A stretch of 64,000 nucleotides of DNA. Origin: Closterium sp. NIES-65. Taxonomy: Eukaryota; Streptophyta; Zygnematophyceae; Desmidiales; Closteriaceae. Under the pieces are notes generated by a model, which searched no databases, was not told where the DNA came from, and saw nothing but the letters and a program-made list of their open reading frames with translations. This document shows positions 43,365 to 54,440 of this stretch, in pieces (position 1 is the stretch's first letter; every line of letters starts with the position of its first letter). The stretch spans positions 992,001-1,056,000 of the forward strand of contig CANXME010000095.1 in NCBI GenBank assembly GCA_948144175.1, in the 5' to 3' direction. The translations under genes and the position numbers were made by a program.

Positions 43365-45122
43365 AATACATGTTGCCGCGTATCAGGAACTTGAGCGTGT
43401 TGCTGCGCGTGCATCGATGAGCGAGAACTTTTTCCACCTCGTCCTCTGGTTCATCCTGTATGAGAACAGGCGGTAGCTGGCGTCCCTAGAACTGTTGGTT
43501 GGGGTCCTTGTAGGGCTTTAGTAGCTAAACATGGAAAGCATTGTGAAGCTTCCACGTAGCAGGTAAGCGCAAGCGGAATGTTACTGGTGTCACCTCTGCC
43601 TCAACGCGAAAAGGACCACAGAAGCGAGGCCGGAGCTTGGACGGTAGGTGAGACAGGTTCAAGTTGCGCGTGTCAAGAAGCACCTGATCTCCGACTGCTA
43701 CTAAGTGATCATGTTGCCGGCGATCGGCATACCGCTTCTGGGAGTTCTGCATCGTGGTGAGACGTAGCTGAGTCTTCTCCCATAGCTGCTACATGGTGGT
43801 GACGAAGTCGTGTGCGGCTTGGACGTGTGGCAGTGTGGTAAGATGCTGTGGTGTAAGTGGTTCTTGTCCGTAGCACAAGACGAAAGAAGTTTTCCCTGTG
43901 GCCGCGTGTCACGCGTTGTTGTAAGCAAACTCTAAGGTCGGTAACTGTGTGTCCCAGAGGCTGCCATCGTCTTAGCAAGCTGTGCGCAGTAACTGTTCAA
44001 CCACCCGATTGAGTCGCTCTGTCTGTCCGACAGTCTCGGGGTGGTATGCTGAAGACATTGCAAGCTTTGTCCCCAACAGTTCCATGAGCTCCTTCCAGAA
44101 CTTACTGGTGAATTTTGGGTCTCTGTCTGAGATGAGTGTAGCGGGGATGCAGTGGATGGTGATGATGCGGCCGAAAAAGAGGCAAGCAGTTGCTTCAGCT
44201 CTGTGGCGTTGGTCGGTATGAAGTGACCCATTTTGGAGAACTTATCGATCACCAAGAGAATGGAATCATGTCCCCTTGAGGTCGAAGGAAGTCCTACGAT
44301 GAAGTCGAGGCTAACGACCTGCCATGGTTGCTCCAGTACATGTAGAGAATGAAGTACCCCTAATTTAATCTGCTTGCTGCTCTTCATCCGCTGGCACGTG
44401 TCGCATGAGGCGACGAACTGCTGCACGTTTGCTGCCATCCCGGGCCAGTAGTAATACTTCGCTATCCCTGCTAACGTCTTGTTGCTCCCGAAATTCCCGC
44501 GTACTGTACGTCGTGAAACTCCTCCAGCAGAATCTGTCAGAGCGGCATAGTGCGGTACCCAAATCTTTCTTGATCCCTTTCTTACAGCTAAGTCCTTCTC
44601 CCACTGTAACAGCTTCTTAGTGAGGTATGCGATGGGCTGCAAACTGCGTCCGTGATCCTGCATCAGTACTCCTTCGACTACTTGGTCACTAGCGTCTACT
44701 TCCACCGCGTAGTCTCTAACTGAATCCACTAGGATGAGTACTGGCGCTGTAATCAGTGCTGTCTGTAGCTGCTCCATGGCTTGCTGTTGAGGAGTATCCC
44801 ATTTGTAGGGCGTATCCTTTTTCAGTAGGTTGGTCAGTGGCGCTGCTATCTTAGCGAATTGCGGCACGAACCTGTTATAGTAGTTGGCAAAGCCTAGGAG
44901 CTGCTGCAATTCCTTCACGTTCTCCGGTACTTTCCACTTCTTGACGGCTTCGATCTTCCGCAGGTCCACGTGTACGCCCTCCGCACTCACCATGTGCCCG
45001 AGAAACTGCACCTTTTTCAGGGCGATTTCGCTCTTTGACAGCTTCATGTAGAACTTGTTTTTCCGCACGATCTCGAACACCTTCCGCAGATCCCCCACGT
45101 GCTCCTTCATGTTTTTTGAGTA
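43365..45122 (-). pseudogene. Gypsy RT end, RNase H remnant, integrase, chromodomain-like end
   Basis: Minus strand 45110-43932 continues the RT thumb (FGFANYYNRFVPQFAKIA-type text, VLILVDSVRDY), enters RNase H (YAVEVDASDQVVEGVLMQ) and then jumps from LAVRK to integrase, so most of RNase H is missing. Integrase shows the zinc site (CDTCQRMK), the first catalytic Asp (VVSLDFIVGLP) and IDKFSKMGHFIP. A frameshift near 44190 hides the rest. 43752-43525 encodes the integrase C-terminal GPFRVEAEV and LHNAFHV block. Down to about 43370, a VEKVLAHR-like segment recalls the start of a chromodomain before the sequence breaks off. Confidence 0.82.
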
Positions 45123-45127
45123 TATTA
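45123..45127. other. Target site duplication of copia A4 (left)
   Basis: TATTA, repeated at 52146-52150 on the other side of the element. Confidence 0.95.
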
Positions 45128-45252
45128 TGTGAAGAACGAGAAATGAATGAACTAAGAAAGAGATGGGTACAAGTAGGAAAACCTAGAAATATTGTACCCC
45201 ATATGGTCTACCCCACTATAGCCTACACAGACTATAGCATATAAGTTTGACA
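45128..45252 (-). repeat. 3' LTR of copia A4
   Basis: 125 bp, plus-strand reading TGTGAAGAACGAG to AGTTTGACA. Four mismatches to the 5' LTR, about 3 percent. Confidence 0.95.
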
Positions 45253-45589
45253 CACCCACATAGGCAAAGTGGGGGAGAACAAGAGGTCACAAGACCAGTC
45301 AAGCAAAGCAAAGCAAGCTCAGGGTGGATCACAATGTCACCACACATTCCGAGCACAAGAGCAAGGCCACAAGGTTAGTTCACATGCAAGATCATATATA
45401 AAGGTAAACAAGCAAGTGCAGGTATAGAAAGATCATAGTACAAGCAAGGTCAAGAAGTGAGCAAGTGAGGCCAAGTAGGCACAAGACCTAGCATGGTATA
45501 GAAGCGCTGATGATCACAAGCGCCTTGGTAAAGATATCAACAGTGTTGGCCTCAGAGGCCACGTAAGCAAGGCGCACCTGACCACGCTA
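45253..45589 (-). other. Copia A4 3' noncoding tail
   Basis: Noncoding, with a purine-rich tract (minus ATGTGGGTG) at the LTR edge. Nearly the same sequence occurs at 54871-55067 in A5. Confidence 0.75.
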
Positions 45590-46745
45590 CTGCAGCTCAC
45601 GAGCAAGGAAGTAGCGAAGAGCAATGTGCTTAGTTCTGTGCTCCAGTCTGTGCTCCCGACACAAGGCCAGCATGGCCTTGTTGTCTACGTACAGAAATGG
45701 AGGAGAACAAGGCGGCTCTCCTAGGTCACTCAGCACGTAGGTGAGCCAGCGTAGCTCCTGTGCAGCCATGGCCCCCGCGTAGATCTCAGCCTCACAGCTC
45801 GAGCCGAGAACAGAAGACGAGTGGGTAGACCGCCACGAGACAGAGCCGGAGCCAAGGTTGAAGGTGTAACCCTGTGACGACCGCTTCGTAGCCTGGTCGT
45901 CAGCCCAAGAAGCGTCTGCGTGACCTGTGAGGACCACTCATCCGAAGGCAGAGGTGAGAGCGAGTGGGGAGTAGACAGAGGAGTGGCCTGAGGCGAGGTA
46001 ACGTGAAGTCGAAGCGCTGAAGGACCTGCTGCACCATGTGTGACTGAGTCAGAGTAATGGTGCACTATGCTCTGTCCCAGGTGATCTGCAAGCCAAGGTA
46101 GCTGCGCAGTTCACCCAGGTCTGTGCACGTGTGTCTCTTCTGCAGCTTAGACTTCACATGGGCGAGCCCAGCAATGTCAGCAGTGGCAAAGACCAAGTCG
46201 TCGACGTATACGAGGATGTAGAACGGCGGCAAAGAGGTGTCGGTGCGCAGAAACAGCGACGGGTCGGCTATAGAAGGAGCAAAGCCAAGAGCCGCAAGTG
46301 TAGTCCTCAGTGTGTCGTGCCACTTACAGGGCGCCTAGCAGAGACCGTAGACTGGCCGCCGGAGGCTCCACTGGGTACCAGGAGGAAACGACCCAGTGAA
46401 GCCAGGTGGGCGGTGCAGCCATATCTCCTCGTGCAGGCTGCCCTGCAGGAAAGCTGTGCTGAAGTCAAGAGAGTGAAGCTCGTAGTTGCGCTGAGTGGCT
46501 TTGTGCAGCAGCACCCAAAGAGTGGTCATCTTCGGGGTGGGAGAGAAGGTCTGAAAGTAGTCAACTCCTTGCCGCTGACTGAAGCCTCGAGCCACGTAAC
46601 GCGCCTTGAAAACAAGCGGAGAACCCGGCGGCCGCTTCACCCTGAAAATCCACATGCCACTGACGATGTTCGCCCTAGGTGGGGGAACCTCGTCGACATA
46701 GGTGCCTGTGGACTTCCAGGAAGCCATCTTTACGTCCATGGCTGA
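45590..46745 (-). pseudogene. Copia A4 RT and RNase H with deletion
   Basis: Minus strand 46739-46335 is the RT start (MASWKSTGTYVDEV, GMWIFRVKR, FKARYVARGF, FSPTPKMTTLW, SLDFSTAFLQGSLHEEIW). The YVDD motif is intact near 46194-46215. RNase H (DASWADDQATKRSSQGY, SSCEAEIYA, KHIALRYF) is at 45937-45587. Against A5, about 220 bp of the RT-RNase H connection is missing at about 45936-45940, where both sides share a short ACTC. Frame changes occur near 46330 and 46010. Confidence 0.88.
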
Positions 46746-47509
46746 CTGCCACTGTGAAGAGTAGGGACCCTCGATCGCCTCAGCGTACGATCGAGGAGTC
46801 GGGATGTCTGGTGCATCCGGGTCTCCCTCAGGGGCAAGTCAGCGTGGACACGAGATGAAGCGAAGTAGCAGCAAAACACTGGAACTCCTCCTGCCTGTCC
46901 TCAAGGACGTCCGTGCTAAGAGCACACTCACCCCTGACACACGGAGGAAAGACAGACTCAGACTTAGTAACAAGACTAGCGGCGTAGTCTAGACGACAGC
47001 GCGCAGCAAAGTCGACAAGCTCAGCAACTAAGGCAGACGCAGTAGTGGACTCAAAGGAAGGGTCAGTGACAACAGTAGCCAGGAGACGCGTGACAGTAGG
47101 ACTGGCAGCACGAAGAGAGTTCAGACTCCGGGTCAGGAAGAACATGAAGAGAGGACTCTGGAGGAGACGGCAACGGGACACGCAGAGGAGCAGTGGAAGG
47201 ACGCAGTGCCATCTGGTGTGTGCCTGGGACCGCAAGAGGACGCGGACGCGGAGCACGACCAATGGTGCGAGCAGCACGAACAGTCGACGCAGGACAAGAC
47301 GCAGGCTCACGACGCTCAGCAAGACCTCTAGTCGGACCAGTGTAGGGAGAAGGAGCAGGCAGGGGGGAGGCTGGTTGTAACTGTGACCGCGACTTGGAGA
47401 GGTTGTGGACACTCTAAGGGAGGAGCAGGACCAGTAGAGGGTGGGAGACAAAGAACCTGCTCAAGGAGCGGAACGAAGTGCGGCCGCGGTCGCGCAACGC
47501 CTCTTGAAC

Positions 47510-48065
47510 CAGTAGGGACAGCACCAGTACCCCCAGCGGCAGCACCAGCGCCAGCAGCACCTCCAGCTCCAACGGAGCCAACTCCAGCACCCTCAGAAGC
47601 TCCAGCGCCAGCAAAACCACCAGCGCCAACACCCCCAGTAGCTCCAGCTCCAAGAGCTCCAGCAGCACCAACTCCAGCAGGACCGTCAGCTCCAGTGCTG
47701 GTAGCAGCTCCAGCAGTACCTCCAGCACGACTAACTCCAGCAGCCCCTAGCAGCACCCCCAGTCCCAGCAGCTCCAGTACTGTCAGTACGAGCACCTCCG
47801 AGACCAGCAGCAACAGTAGTACCTCCAGCTCCAGCAGCACGGCTCCACCACCGGGCAAACCACTCGCGCAGATCCTGCGGAGAGAGTAGCTCCCGCCTCG
47901 ACGAAGCACCGCGAGAGGCCACACGAGCAGACCCAGCACCCCCAGGCTCCGTACCCCCAGACTCAGCACCCCCAGACTCAGCACCCCCAGACTCAGCACC
48001 CCCAGGCTCACCACACCTAGACCCAGCACCCCCAGGCTTCGCACCCCCAGGCTCAGCACCTCTAG
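47510..48065 (-). repeat. Copia A4 integrase-RT linker repeats
   Basis: Tandem GCTCCAGCACC-type units (47510-47850) and 15-bp CCCAGACTCAGCACC units (47940-48060). On the minus strand these encode Gly/Ala-rich and GGAES-like pentapeptides, with an LSPQDLREWF module near 47860-47890. Confidence 0.75.
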
Positions 48066-48080
48066 CAGCACCAGAGTCAA

Positions 48081-49020
48081 CAGCTACCGCGACAGGCTTG
48101 ACTACTGTCTACCTGGGACACACCTGACGGGGCAGGAACCTGAGGGGGGAGGGGGTCTACCGGGGGAGGACCTGGCGCAAGGAAGAGCGGCGGCGGGGGG
48201 AGGGGCGCAGTGCGGTAGGGGAAGAGACGGTAGTAAGGCACCGACTCGTCAAACGTGACGTCCTGGGATGACAGAACACAGCGCGAGGTGGGGTGGTAAA
48301 ACTGCCAACCAGGTGCGTCAGGGGGGAAGCCAAGGAAGACACAGGGAACTGCACGGGGGGACAGCTTGTCCGCACACAAGTCGCGGACAAACGCCCGAGA
48401 TCCTCTGACCCGAAACGGAGACGCATCGCCGACCTTCCCCGTCCACTGCAAGGTGGGGGAGGTCTCAGGCAAGGAGACCCGGGGCTGAAGGTTGAGCTGA
48501 TGTGTTGCGTACTGAACCACAAACGGCCACAGAATATGGGGGGCAGCCGCATGGATCATGGACGTACGAGCGACGTCCATGACCATGCCAATGCGGCACT
48601 CAGCAATCCCATTTTGCTGTGGAGAGGCCGGAAGCGTGATGGTCTGGCGGATGCCCTGTGCACGACAGAAGGCTCCCGGAGGGGCAGAGGAAAACTCCTC
48701 GCCTGTGTCAGAGTGCAGACGCTGAACAGGATGGTCTGAGCCAAAACTCTCTCTCAGCTGGAGTTGAGCTGCGCGGATCCAGTCGATCAACACCTCAGTG
48801 ACGTCACCCTTGCTGCGCAAGGGGAACACCTGTGGTGTAACGCGAGTAGTCGTCAACCACCAACAGGAAGTAACGCTCGTGACCCTGGCCAAAGGACGCA
48901 ACCGGGGCCCACACGTCCATGTGAAGAGTCTGCAGCGGAGCCTCTGTCAGAGGAAAATCGGAGGAGTGAGGGACGGCGTGTTGCCGCCCCTCGACGCAGG
49001 GAACGCATGTAGGGGCAGGC
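48081..49020 (-). pseudogene. Copia A4 integrase
   Basis: Minus strand 48901-48077 shows RLHSDTGEEF (second Asp) near 48700-48730, SPQQNGIAE (Glu) near 48600-48625, then RTSMIHAAAPHILWPF and CVFLGFPPDAPGWQF. The first catalytic Asp region near 48850-48870 (a VVDDYSR-type text) lies in a neighbouring frame, so a frameshift near 48830 separates it from the core. The pre-integrase zinc site is upstream. Confidence 0.82.
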
Positions 49021-49824
49021 CCCGGAGGTAGGGGAGGGAAGGACTAGGGGAGACCAGAGACAAGGACACGGGAGGCCATGCCTCGAAGACGAGGCAGGGA
49101 GGGGTGACCAAGGCGGTGGGACCAAAGGAGAGTCTGGTGGGACTGGAGACGACACGAGCAGGGAGCAAACTCAGGACCAGACCTGGACGCTGCAGCAAAC
49201 ACCTGACTCGACGCGGCTCTCTGACCAGACTCAGCAACCAGAGGAGACTCAGTAGTGAGTGTGTACAGGCTCGACCCCGGCGGATGGGTAAACGTGGCCA
49301 AATGTCGGCCCGTCCGAGCACACGTGCAGTGGGTCACCCGTTGACTCGCAGGAGTGAACTGGTCAACCCCCCTATCCTGTAGATCAGCTCCACTCACCAA
49401 GTTCGTAGAGAACGAAGGGAGGTAGAGACCTGATTAGGGTGCTAGAGGGGGCTGCCGGACACGGTAAGACAGTGGAGAAGCTAGCAAGATCAGGACCCCT
49501 AGAGGGGTCCGCCAAGGAGACTGCAACCGGCCGACTAAGCGGCGTAAGCGTGGTGCGGTCTCGAAAGAAGGAGCGGGAAGCATCTGAGTCAAGGGTGAAG
49601 GTGTGTAGGGCATGAGCCGACGTGGTACCTGAGAGGGTAGACTCACCAGCACCTGGGGCAGCAGACGCACTAGCACCTAGAGCAGCACCCTCACCAGCAC
49701 CTAGAGCAGCAGCCTCAATGCCCGGGTCAGGCGGAACACACAGGTAACAGTCACCCTCATCACTATTAGACACAGCATACTTGGCAGCAAGAATAGCATC
49801 ATAAGTCAAGATCAAAGATAGCAA
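49021..49824 (-). pseudogene. Copia A4 protease and pre-integrase zinc site
   Basis: Minus strand 49824-49384 encodes the protease. The motif reads LDSDASRSFFRD instead of the DSGA of A2 and A3, so the flap-side Gly of the catalytic triplet is Asp. SLYTLTT (49245 area) and LWSHRLGHPSLPRL (two His of the zinc site, near 49095-49130) follow in a second frame. Gag and protease are in different frames. Confidence 0.8.
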
Positions 49825-51116
49825 CCCCCGCCCTAGAGAGCTCTCCCCAGCGAGGGATCTCAGTGGCGTCAGGGAATTGGTGATGCCACGCGTCCGTCAA
49901 GCGGCCGAAGCAGCGCTGGGTGGAGTGCGGGCCCCCGCACTGCTCACCAGCGCGGTCGCCGGTACGGAGGACGTAGGTGCAGGGACCAGTACCCCCACCT
50001 CGTTGACGCCCGGCGTACCACTCACGAAGCTGCTGGGGGGACAGGGTCTCACGATTGCGCTGCTGCTGCTGGCGCGGACCACCACCAGACCCACTCCTCT
50101 GCGCAGAGCCGCGACCAGCTCCACCGCTGCCGCCGCCGCCTCCGCCACCTCCGCCACCTCCGCCACCTCCGACGCCTCCGCTCCCTCCGCCACCGCCGCC
50201 GCCTCCTCCGCCTCCACTGCTGCCACTGACACCTCCACCCCCGCCACCACTCCCACCACCACCCCCACCCCCTCCACTGCCTCCACCACCACCTCCACAA
50301 CCCCCGCCAGCCCCTCCAGTGCCCTTGCCCCCCTTGCCCTTGCCGGTGCGGCGTCTCCCGCTAGGGGCAGACGCAGCGCCGACTGACTCGAAACCAACGA
50401 GGTCGGCCGCAGCAGCAGAAGCAACAGAGGGCAAGAGGGGGGAGGGGGAACACCCCTCAAAGACGGGGGTGCGAGGGTCACCACGAGAGGCTCCTACAAC
50501 GACTATGCTCTTCTCTGCTACTAGGAGGCGCTCCTCGAGGAGGTCAACGCTGAGTGTGGTGGGGCAAATTGAGAGGAAGTGGTCCCTGACTAAGCGAAGG
50601 GAGTCAGGGAGCCGGGTGACTATGTAGTAGAGGGTGATGTACATGGGGGGGGGGGTTCTTGGCGCAGAACTCAGCAGGAAGCGCAGCGCGGTAGCGGGTG
50701 TCACTAGTGCGAAGGTGCGTAATGAGGTCAGCGACTGTGGGAAAGGCAGTAAGGTCAGGGATCAGGTACGGCTGCATGAGGCGGCTAAGAGCAGCAGTGG
50801 CAGGGGAAGAGTAGCGTGCAACTACAGCGTCGCACAAGGTCTTAGCACTCTTGTACTAACTAAAGTGCGCACGCTCAGTGGTCAGGAAGTGGCGACGCAC
50901 AGCAAGACGTGCAGCAGCATCGCGTGTGGCCCACTGTGAGCGGACAGTGCTGTCAGCGTCAGTAGGCGGGGCAGGAGAGGCACCAGAGGTGAGATCAAAC
51001 AGGGAGAGTCCGTCTGCCCTATCGCACTGTAGGAACAGCTGGAGGTCATCAACCCAGGCCTCAAAGTCAGCAGCACGACCCTCAGCATCAAAGGTAAGGA
51101 CAATGGGGGTAGCCAT
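49799..51116 (-). pseudogene. Copia A4 Gag
   Basis: The ATG at 51116 starts MATPIVLTFDAEGRAADFE, a copia Gag N-terminus. A TAG at 50856-50858 interrupts it between HFS and YKSAKTLCD. The frame then continues to a run of 11 G at 50645-50655, where it shifts by one, and resumes as MYITLYYIVTRLPDS. A long Gly-rich segment (50330-50060) encoded by GGTGGC-type repeats follows, then LSPQQLREWYAG and a Cys/His cluster (CTYVLRTGDRAGEQC, then HSTQRC) in place of a standard CCHC knuckle. Confidence 0.83.
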
Positions 51117-52008
51117 GACAGCAGTGGTCTAGCAGGGAGTGATCTCACCAGTCCGAGTGAGTAGGGCCGGGGCGCGCCGGTAGGAACAGGGCTGTAGCCG
51201 CGGTGGCAACGGCTCGGTAGTGACAGTAGCGGCTCGACGGCAGGGCGGCTCGGCGGTTGGCGGCTCGGCTGCTGAGCGGCTCGGCTGTTGGGCGGCTCGG
51301 CGGCTCGGCTGCTGGGCGGCTCGGCTACTGGGCGGCTCGGCGGATGGGCGGCTCGGCGGCTCTGCTGCTCGGCTGCTGGGTGGCTCGGCTGCTGGGTGGC
51401 TCAGCAGCGATGGGGCCGGTAGAGGCGGCGACGGGGCCGCGAAGGGCGGCGACGGGGCTGCTAGAGGCGGCTATGGGGCCGCGAAGAGCGGCGACGGGGC
51501 CGCTAGGGGCGGCGACGGGGCCGCAAAGGGCGGCAACGTGGCCGCGAGGAGCGGCGACGGGGCCGTGAAGGGGCCGCAAGGGGCCTAGAGGGGCGGCGAC
51601 GGGGCCGCCAAGGGGGCGCGAGGGGCCTAGAGGGGCGGCGACGGGGCCTAGAGGGGCGGCGACGGGGCCGTGAAGGGGCCGCAAGGGGCCTAGAGGGGCG
51701 GCAACGGGGCCGTCAAGGGGCCGCGAGGGGCCTAGAGGGGCGGCGACGGGGCCTAGAGGGGCGGTGACGGGGCCGCGAAGGGGCCGCGATAGGCCTAGAG
51801 GGGCGGCGACGGGGCCTAGAGGGGCGGCGACGGGGCCGGAAAGGACGGCGACGGGGCCGTAAGGTGTGGCGACGGGGCCGGTAAGGGTGGCGCGAGGGGC
51901 CTCTAGGAGGGCGCGACGTGAGGGCGGCCTACAGGGACACGCCTCGGGCAGGAAAAAAAAAGATCGAGTTCAGTGGTGGGCCCTGAGAAGCATTCCCACG
52001 AGGGAACC
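51117..52008 (-). repeat. Copia A4 5' leader repeats
   Basis: About 890 bp. It includes GGCGGCTCGGCTGCTG units (51240-51400) and GGCGGCGACGGGGCC units, often joined by TAGAGG (51410-51890). No coding signal. GC content is very high. Confidence 0.8.
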
Positions 52009-52020
52009 TGCTCTATACCA
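52009..52020 (-). other. Copia A4 primer binding site
   Basis: The minus strand reads TGGTATAGAGCA directly after the 5' LTR; one base short of and close to the tRNA-Met site TGGTATCAGAGC. Confidence 0.85.
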
Positions 52021-52145
52021 TGTGAAGAATGAGGAATGAATGAACTAAGAAAGAGATGGGTACAAGTAGGAAAACCTAGAAATATTGTACCCCATATGGT
52101 CTACCCCACTACAACCTACACAGACTATAGCATATAAGTTTGACA
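52021..52145 (-). repeat. 5' LTR of copia A4
   Basis: 125 bp; plus-strand ends TGTGAAGAATG and AGTTTGACA. Followed by TATTA (52146-52150). Confidence 0.95.
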
Positions 52146-52700
52146 TATTAGAATGTTGTCTAGGTACACCAGCACGCATTCGTCCAACAGGGGCCGTAGG
52201 ATGTGATTCATCTCCGCCTGGAACGTCGCTGGTGCATTGCAGAGTCCGAACGGCATCACTAAGTACTCGTAGGAGCCATATCCGGTACGGAACGCCGTCT
52301 TGTGGATCGAGTTGTCTGCCATCTTGATCTGCCAGTAACCCGACCATAGGTCCAACTTCGAAAACACCGTTGCACCACGCAGTTGGTCTAGAAGATCGTC
52401 TATGCGCGGTATGGGGTATTTGTTCTTGATTGTCTGTTTGTTCAGTGCACGGTAATTGATGCACATCCGTAGACTGCCGTCAGGCTTTGGAGTGAAGAGG
52501 ACCGGTGCACCGTAGGGAGAGGTGGATGAGCGGATCAGTTGTCCGTCCAGTAAATACTCTATCTGTTTCTTCATGCCTGTCAGTTCGGTCGGACTAAGGC
52601 GGTACGGTGCACATGAGACGGGTTTCGCACCTGGTTCCTCCACGATCTCGTGCTCGTGGGTGCGTGCTGGAGGTACGCATGCAAGTAGGTCGTCGAACAT
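52146..52700 (-). pseudogene. Gypsy reverse transcriptase, upstream part
   Basis: Minus strand encodes [95 protein letters not shown] and then VYLDN. Gypsy elements normally have YLDD, so the second catalytic Asp is Asn (AAC for GAC). The frame stops in the copia A4 LTR and resumes at 45122. Confidence 0.92.
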
Positions 52701-53204
52701 TGTATCCTTGTACTACTCCAAGACCTCATTCACTGTTGCAAGTAGCTTTGTATTCGGCTTCTCTTCCTTTGGTGCTGCCATAACCATAGCTAAGTAGCCC
52801 ATGTTACTCTCCTTAATTGTCCGTTCGAACCGTGGAAGTGTCGTTTCAGGAACATTCCCTGTATCCGTCCAGTTTCTCAGCTCCACACGTTTCCCATTGT
52901 TGTAGATGCACGCCTTCCGATTCCCAGTCAATCTCGGGGTTGAACCGCTTAAGAAGATCACGCCCCAATATGAAATCCAATCCCTTGATGTTCGTGATCG
53001 GCGACGTCGGCTTCCACTTCAACGCTCCTATCTACAGGCGCAGTGTTGACTCGCCGTGGATGGGAAGCTTCGTACCGTCCACCATCATTGCTGTAAACTA
53101 GGTCTCTTTTGAGGATTCTCCAATTTTCTTTGACGTCCCGCGGTCGCACACCGAGTGGGACACACCCCTGTCCACCAGGGTCTGGAGGCGTCGCCCGTTG
53201 CAGA
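52701..53204 (-). pseudogene. Gypsy protease region
   Basis: Between Gag and RT. It has a LVDRGVSHSV segment (near 53160-53190; normal pattern D-S/T-G), FTAMMVDG (near 53085), LDFILGRDLLKRFNPEIDW (near 52930-52985) and a Lys/Glu-rich linker to RT. Stops and shifts near 53100 and 53035 break it. Confidence 0.65.
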
Positions 53205-53775
53205 TCACGTCTGTTGCAGTACTAGTGGTTGTTGCTGCTCCGAGTAGCCATAGATGGTATCGCTTATAGGATCGTAGGGTACGTCGAATATGTCAAAATC
53301 GCCGCGTAGATCACCCCTGTCCACCAGTACGTCGTGTTCCGTAGTAGCTACCTTGTCAAACTGTTCGATCAAAGCTGCACGAAACTGCGCCCAAGTCCCT
53401 TCGCCTTGGACTATACTGTTGTTGATCCACTCTAGAGCTTGGCCTCGTAGCAATGTTGCTGCGAGCCGTATGCGCATTGCGTCTTGGTTGAGGGTCGTGC
53501 ATCCAACAGCTTCGAAGAAATTGTCTAGTACAGCTACAAATCGACGGACGTCGCTCCCTTTTGCGCTAGGATCGAACGCCTCTGGTTGCCTCGGCTTCAC
53601 TGCTTCGAGACTAACTGTAGCTGCTGCCGTTTTCGCAGATAAGTTTGTCAGTGTCGTCGCCGTGGCTGCTGCTGCTGCTACGGCTACCGGTCGGTTTGCA
53701 AGAAGTTTTTCGAGTCGTGGGAGCGCTGCACGTATCCGCTTATGCTGAGCACATAACTCCGCGATTTTCTATACT
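53205..53775 (-). pseudogene. Gypsy Gag
   Basis: The main part (53600-53205) reads KPRQPEAFDPSAKGSDVRRF, VGCTTLNQDAMRIRLAATLL, ALEWINNS and WAQFRAALIEQF, a typical Retrotrans_gag pattern. Upstream, in the same frame to about 53770, is a Lys/Arg/Leu helix (IAELCAQHKRIRAALPRL) and an Ala-rich stretch. The start codon is not clear. No zinc knuckle was found before the stop. Confidence 0.75.
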
Positions 53776-53890
53776 AAAATATCTCCGTTTCCCTCCATTT
53801 GGCAATTTACAGGAAGATGCGCGACGAAAATAATCGAATTCTAGGTACTGGTCGACTTACTGCGAGTCGAGTTGACTGTAGAATGGCAAA

Positions 53891-54440
53891 ATTGCGCGAC
53901 GCGCCGGCGCGCGAACTTCTCTCAATCCCATCGACCAAGCTCGCACCGTAGGTAGGGCGACCGAACCTCGTCCAAATGGTTCGACCTAGATGTCAAGGTG
54001 TTTAGGGTTGATGCCCCGAATGTGGTGCAATTCGGGAGGTATCAACCCTAAACACGGGAGCTCGCAAGGTGTTTAGGGTTGATACTTTGAAAGCGATGTC
54101 TGGCTCCCTAGGGGTTTTAGTTTGTTTTACACCGTATAAAAATCAAGACCTAAAAAAATCAGCATAAGACAAGCCTTGTCGGCGCGACCAGACTGAAGTG
54201 ACGTTACACGTCGCAAAATCTGTCTTTGGTGAAAGAATTGAAACCCCATGCTGTAATTTCGTGAATCTGACCGTAAATCCAAATTGCACCTGTAACGCCA
54301 AGATTAACCCGTTCGCAGCATGAATATAACGTAGAAGCGAATGTAGGTCGATCCATTGGACGAGGTTCGGTCGCCCTACCTGCGGTGCGAGCTTGGTTGA
54401 TGGGATTGAGAGAAGTTCGCACGCCGGCGCGTCGCGGAAT
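53891..54440. repeat. Inverted repeat, 97-bp arms
   Basis: The left arm 53891-53987 is the near-perfect reverse complement of 54345-54440, with about seven differences. Shared blocks include GACGAGGTTCGGTCGCCC and GGGATTGAGAGAAGTTCGC. The spacer is about 357 bp. Confidence 0.85.
53998..54055. repeat. Hairpin with TTTAGGG-containing arms
   Basis: The arms GTGTTTAGGGTTGAT (53998-54012) and ATCAACCCTAAACAC (54041-54055) are perfect complements, with a further CCCGAAT/ATTCGGG pair inside. A third copy of CAAGGTGTTTAGGGTTGAT lies at about 54068-54086. Confidence 0.85.

Larger units (their letters stand above)
45128..52145 (-). mobile_element. Copia A4, complete LTR to LTR, nested in gypsy
   Basis: 7,018 bp, minus strand. 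It has 125-bp LTRs (45128-45252 and 52021-52145) differing at four positions, a perfect TATTA duplication, primer site, long repeat leader, Gag, protease, integrase, repeat linker, RT and RNase H. Removing the element and one duplicate rejoins the gypsy RT frame without a gap. The polyprotein is not intact: a TAG in Gag, a frameshift in a run of 11 G, an altered protease motif and a deletion of about 220 bp at 45938. It is the best-delimited family A member here. Confidence 0.95.
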
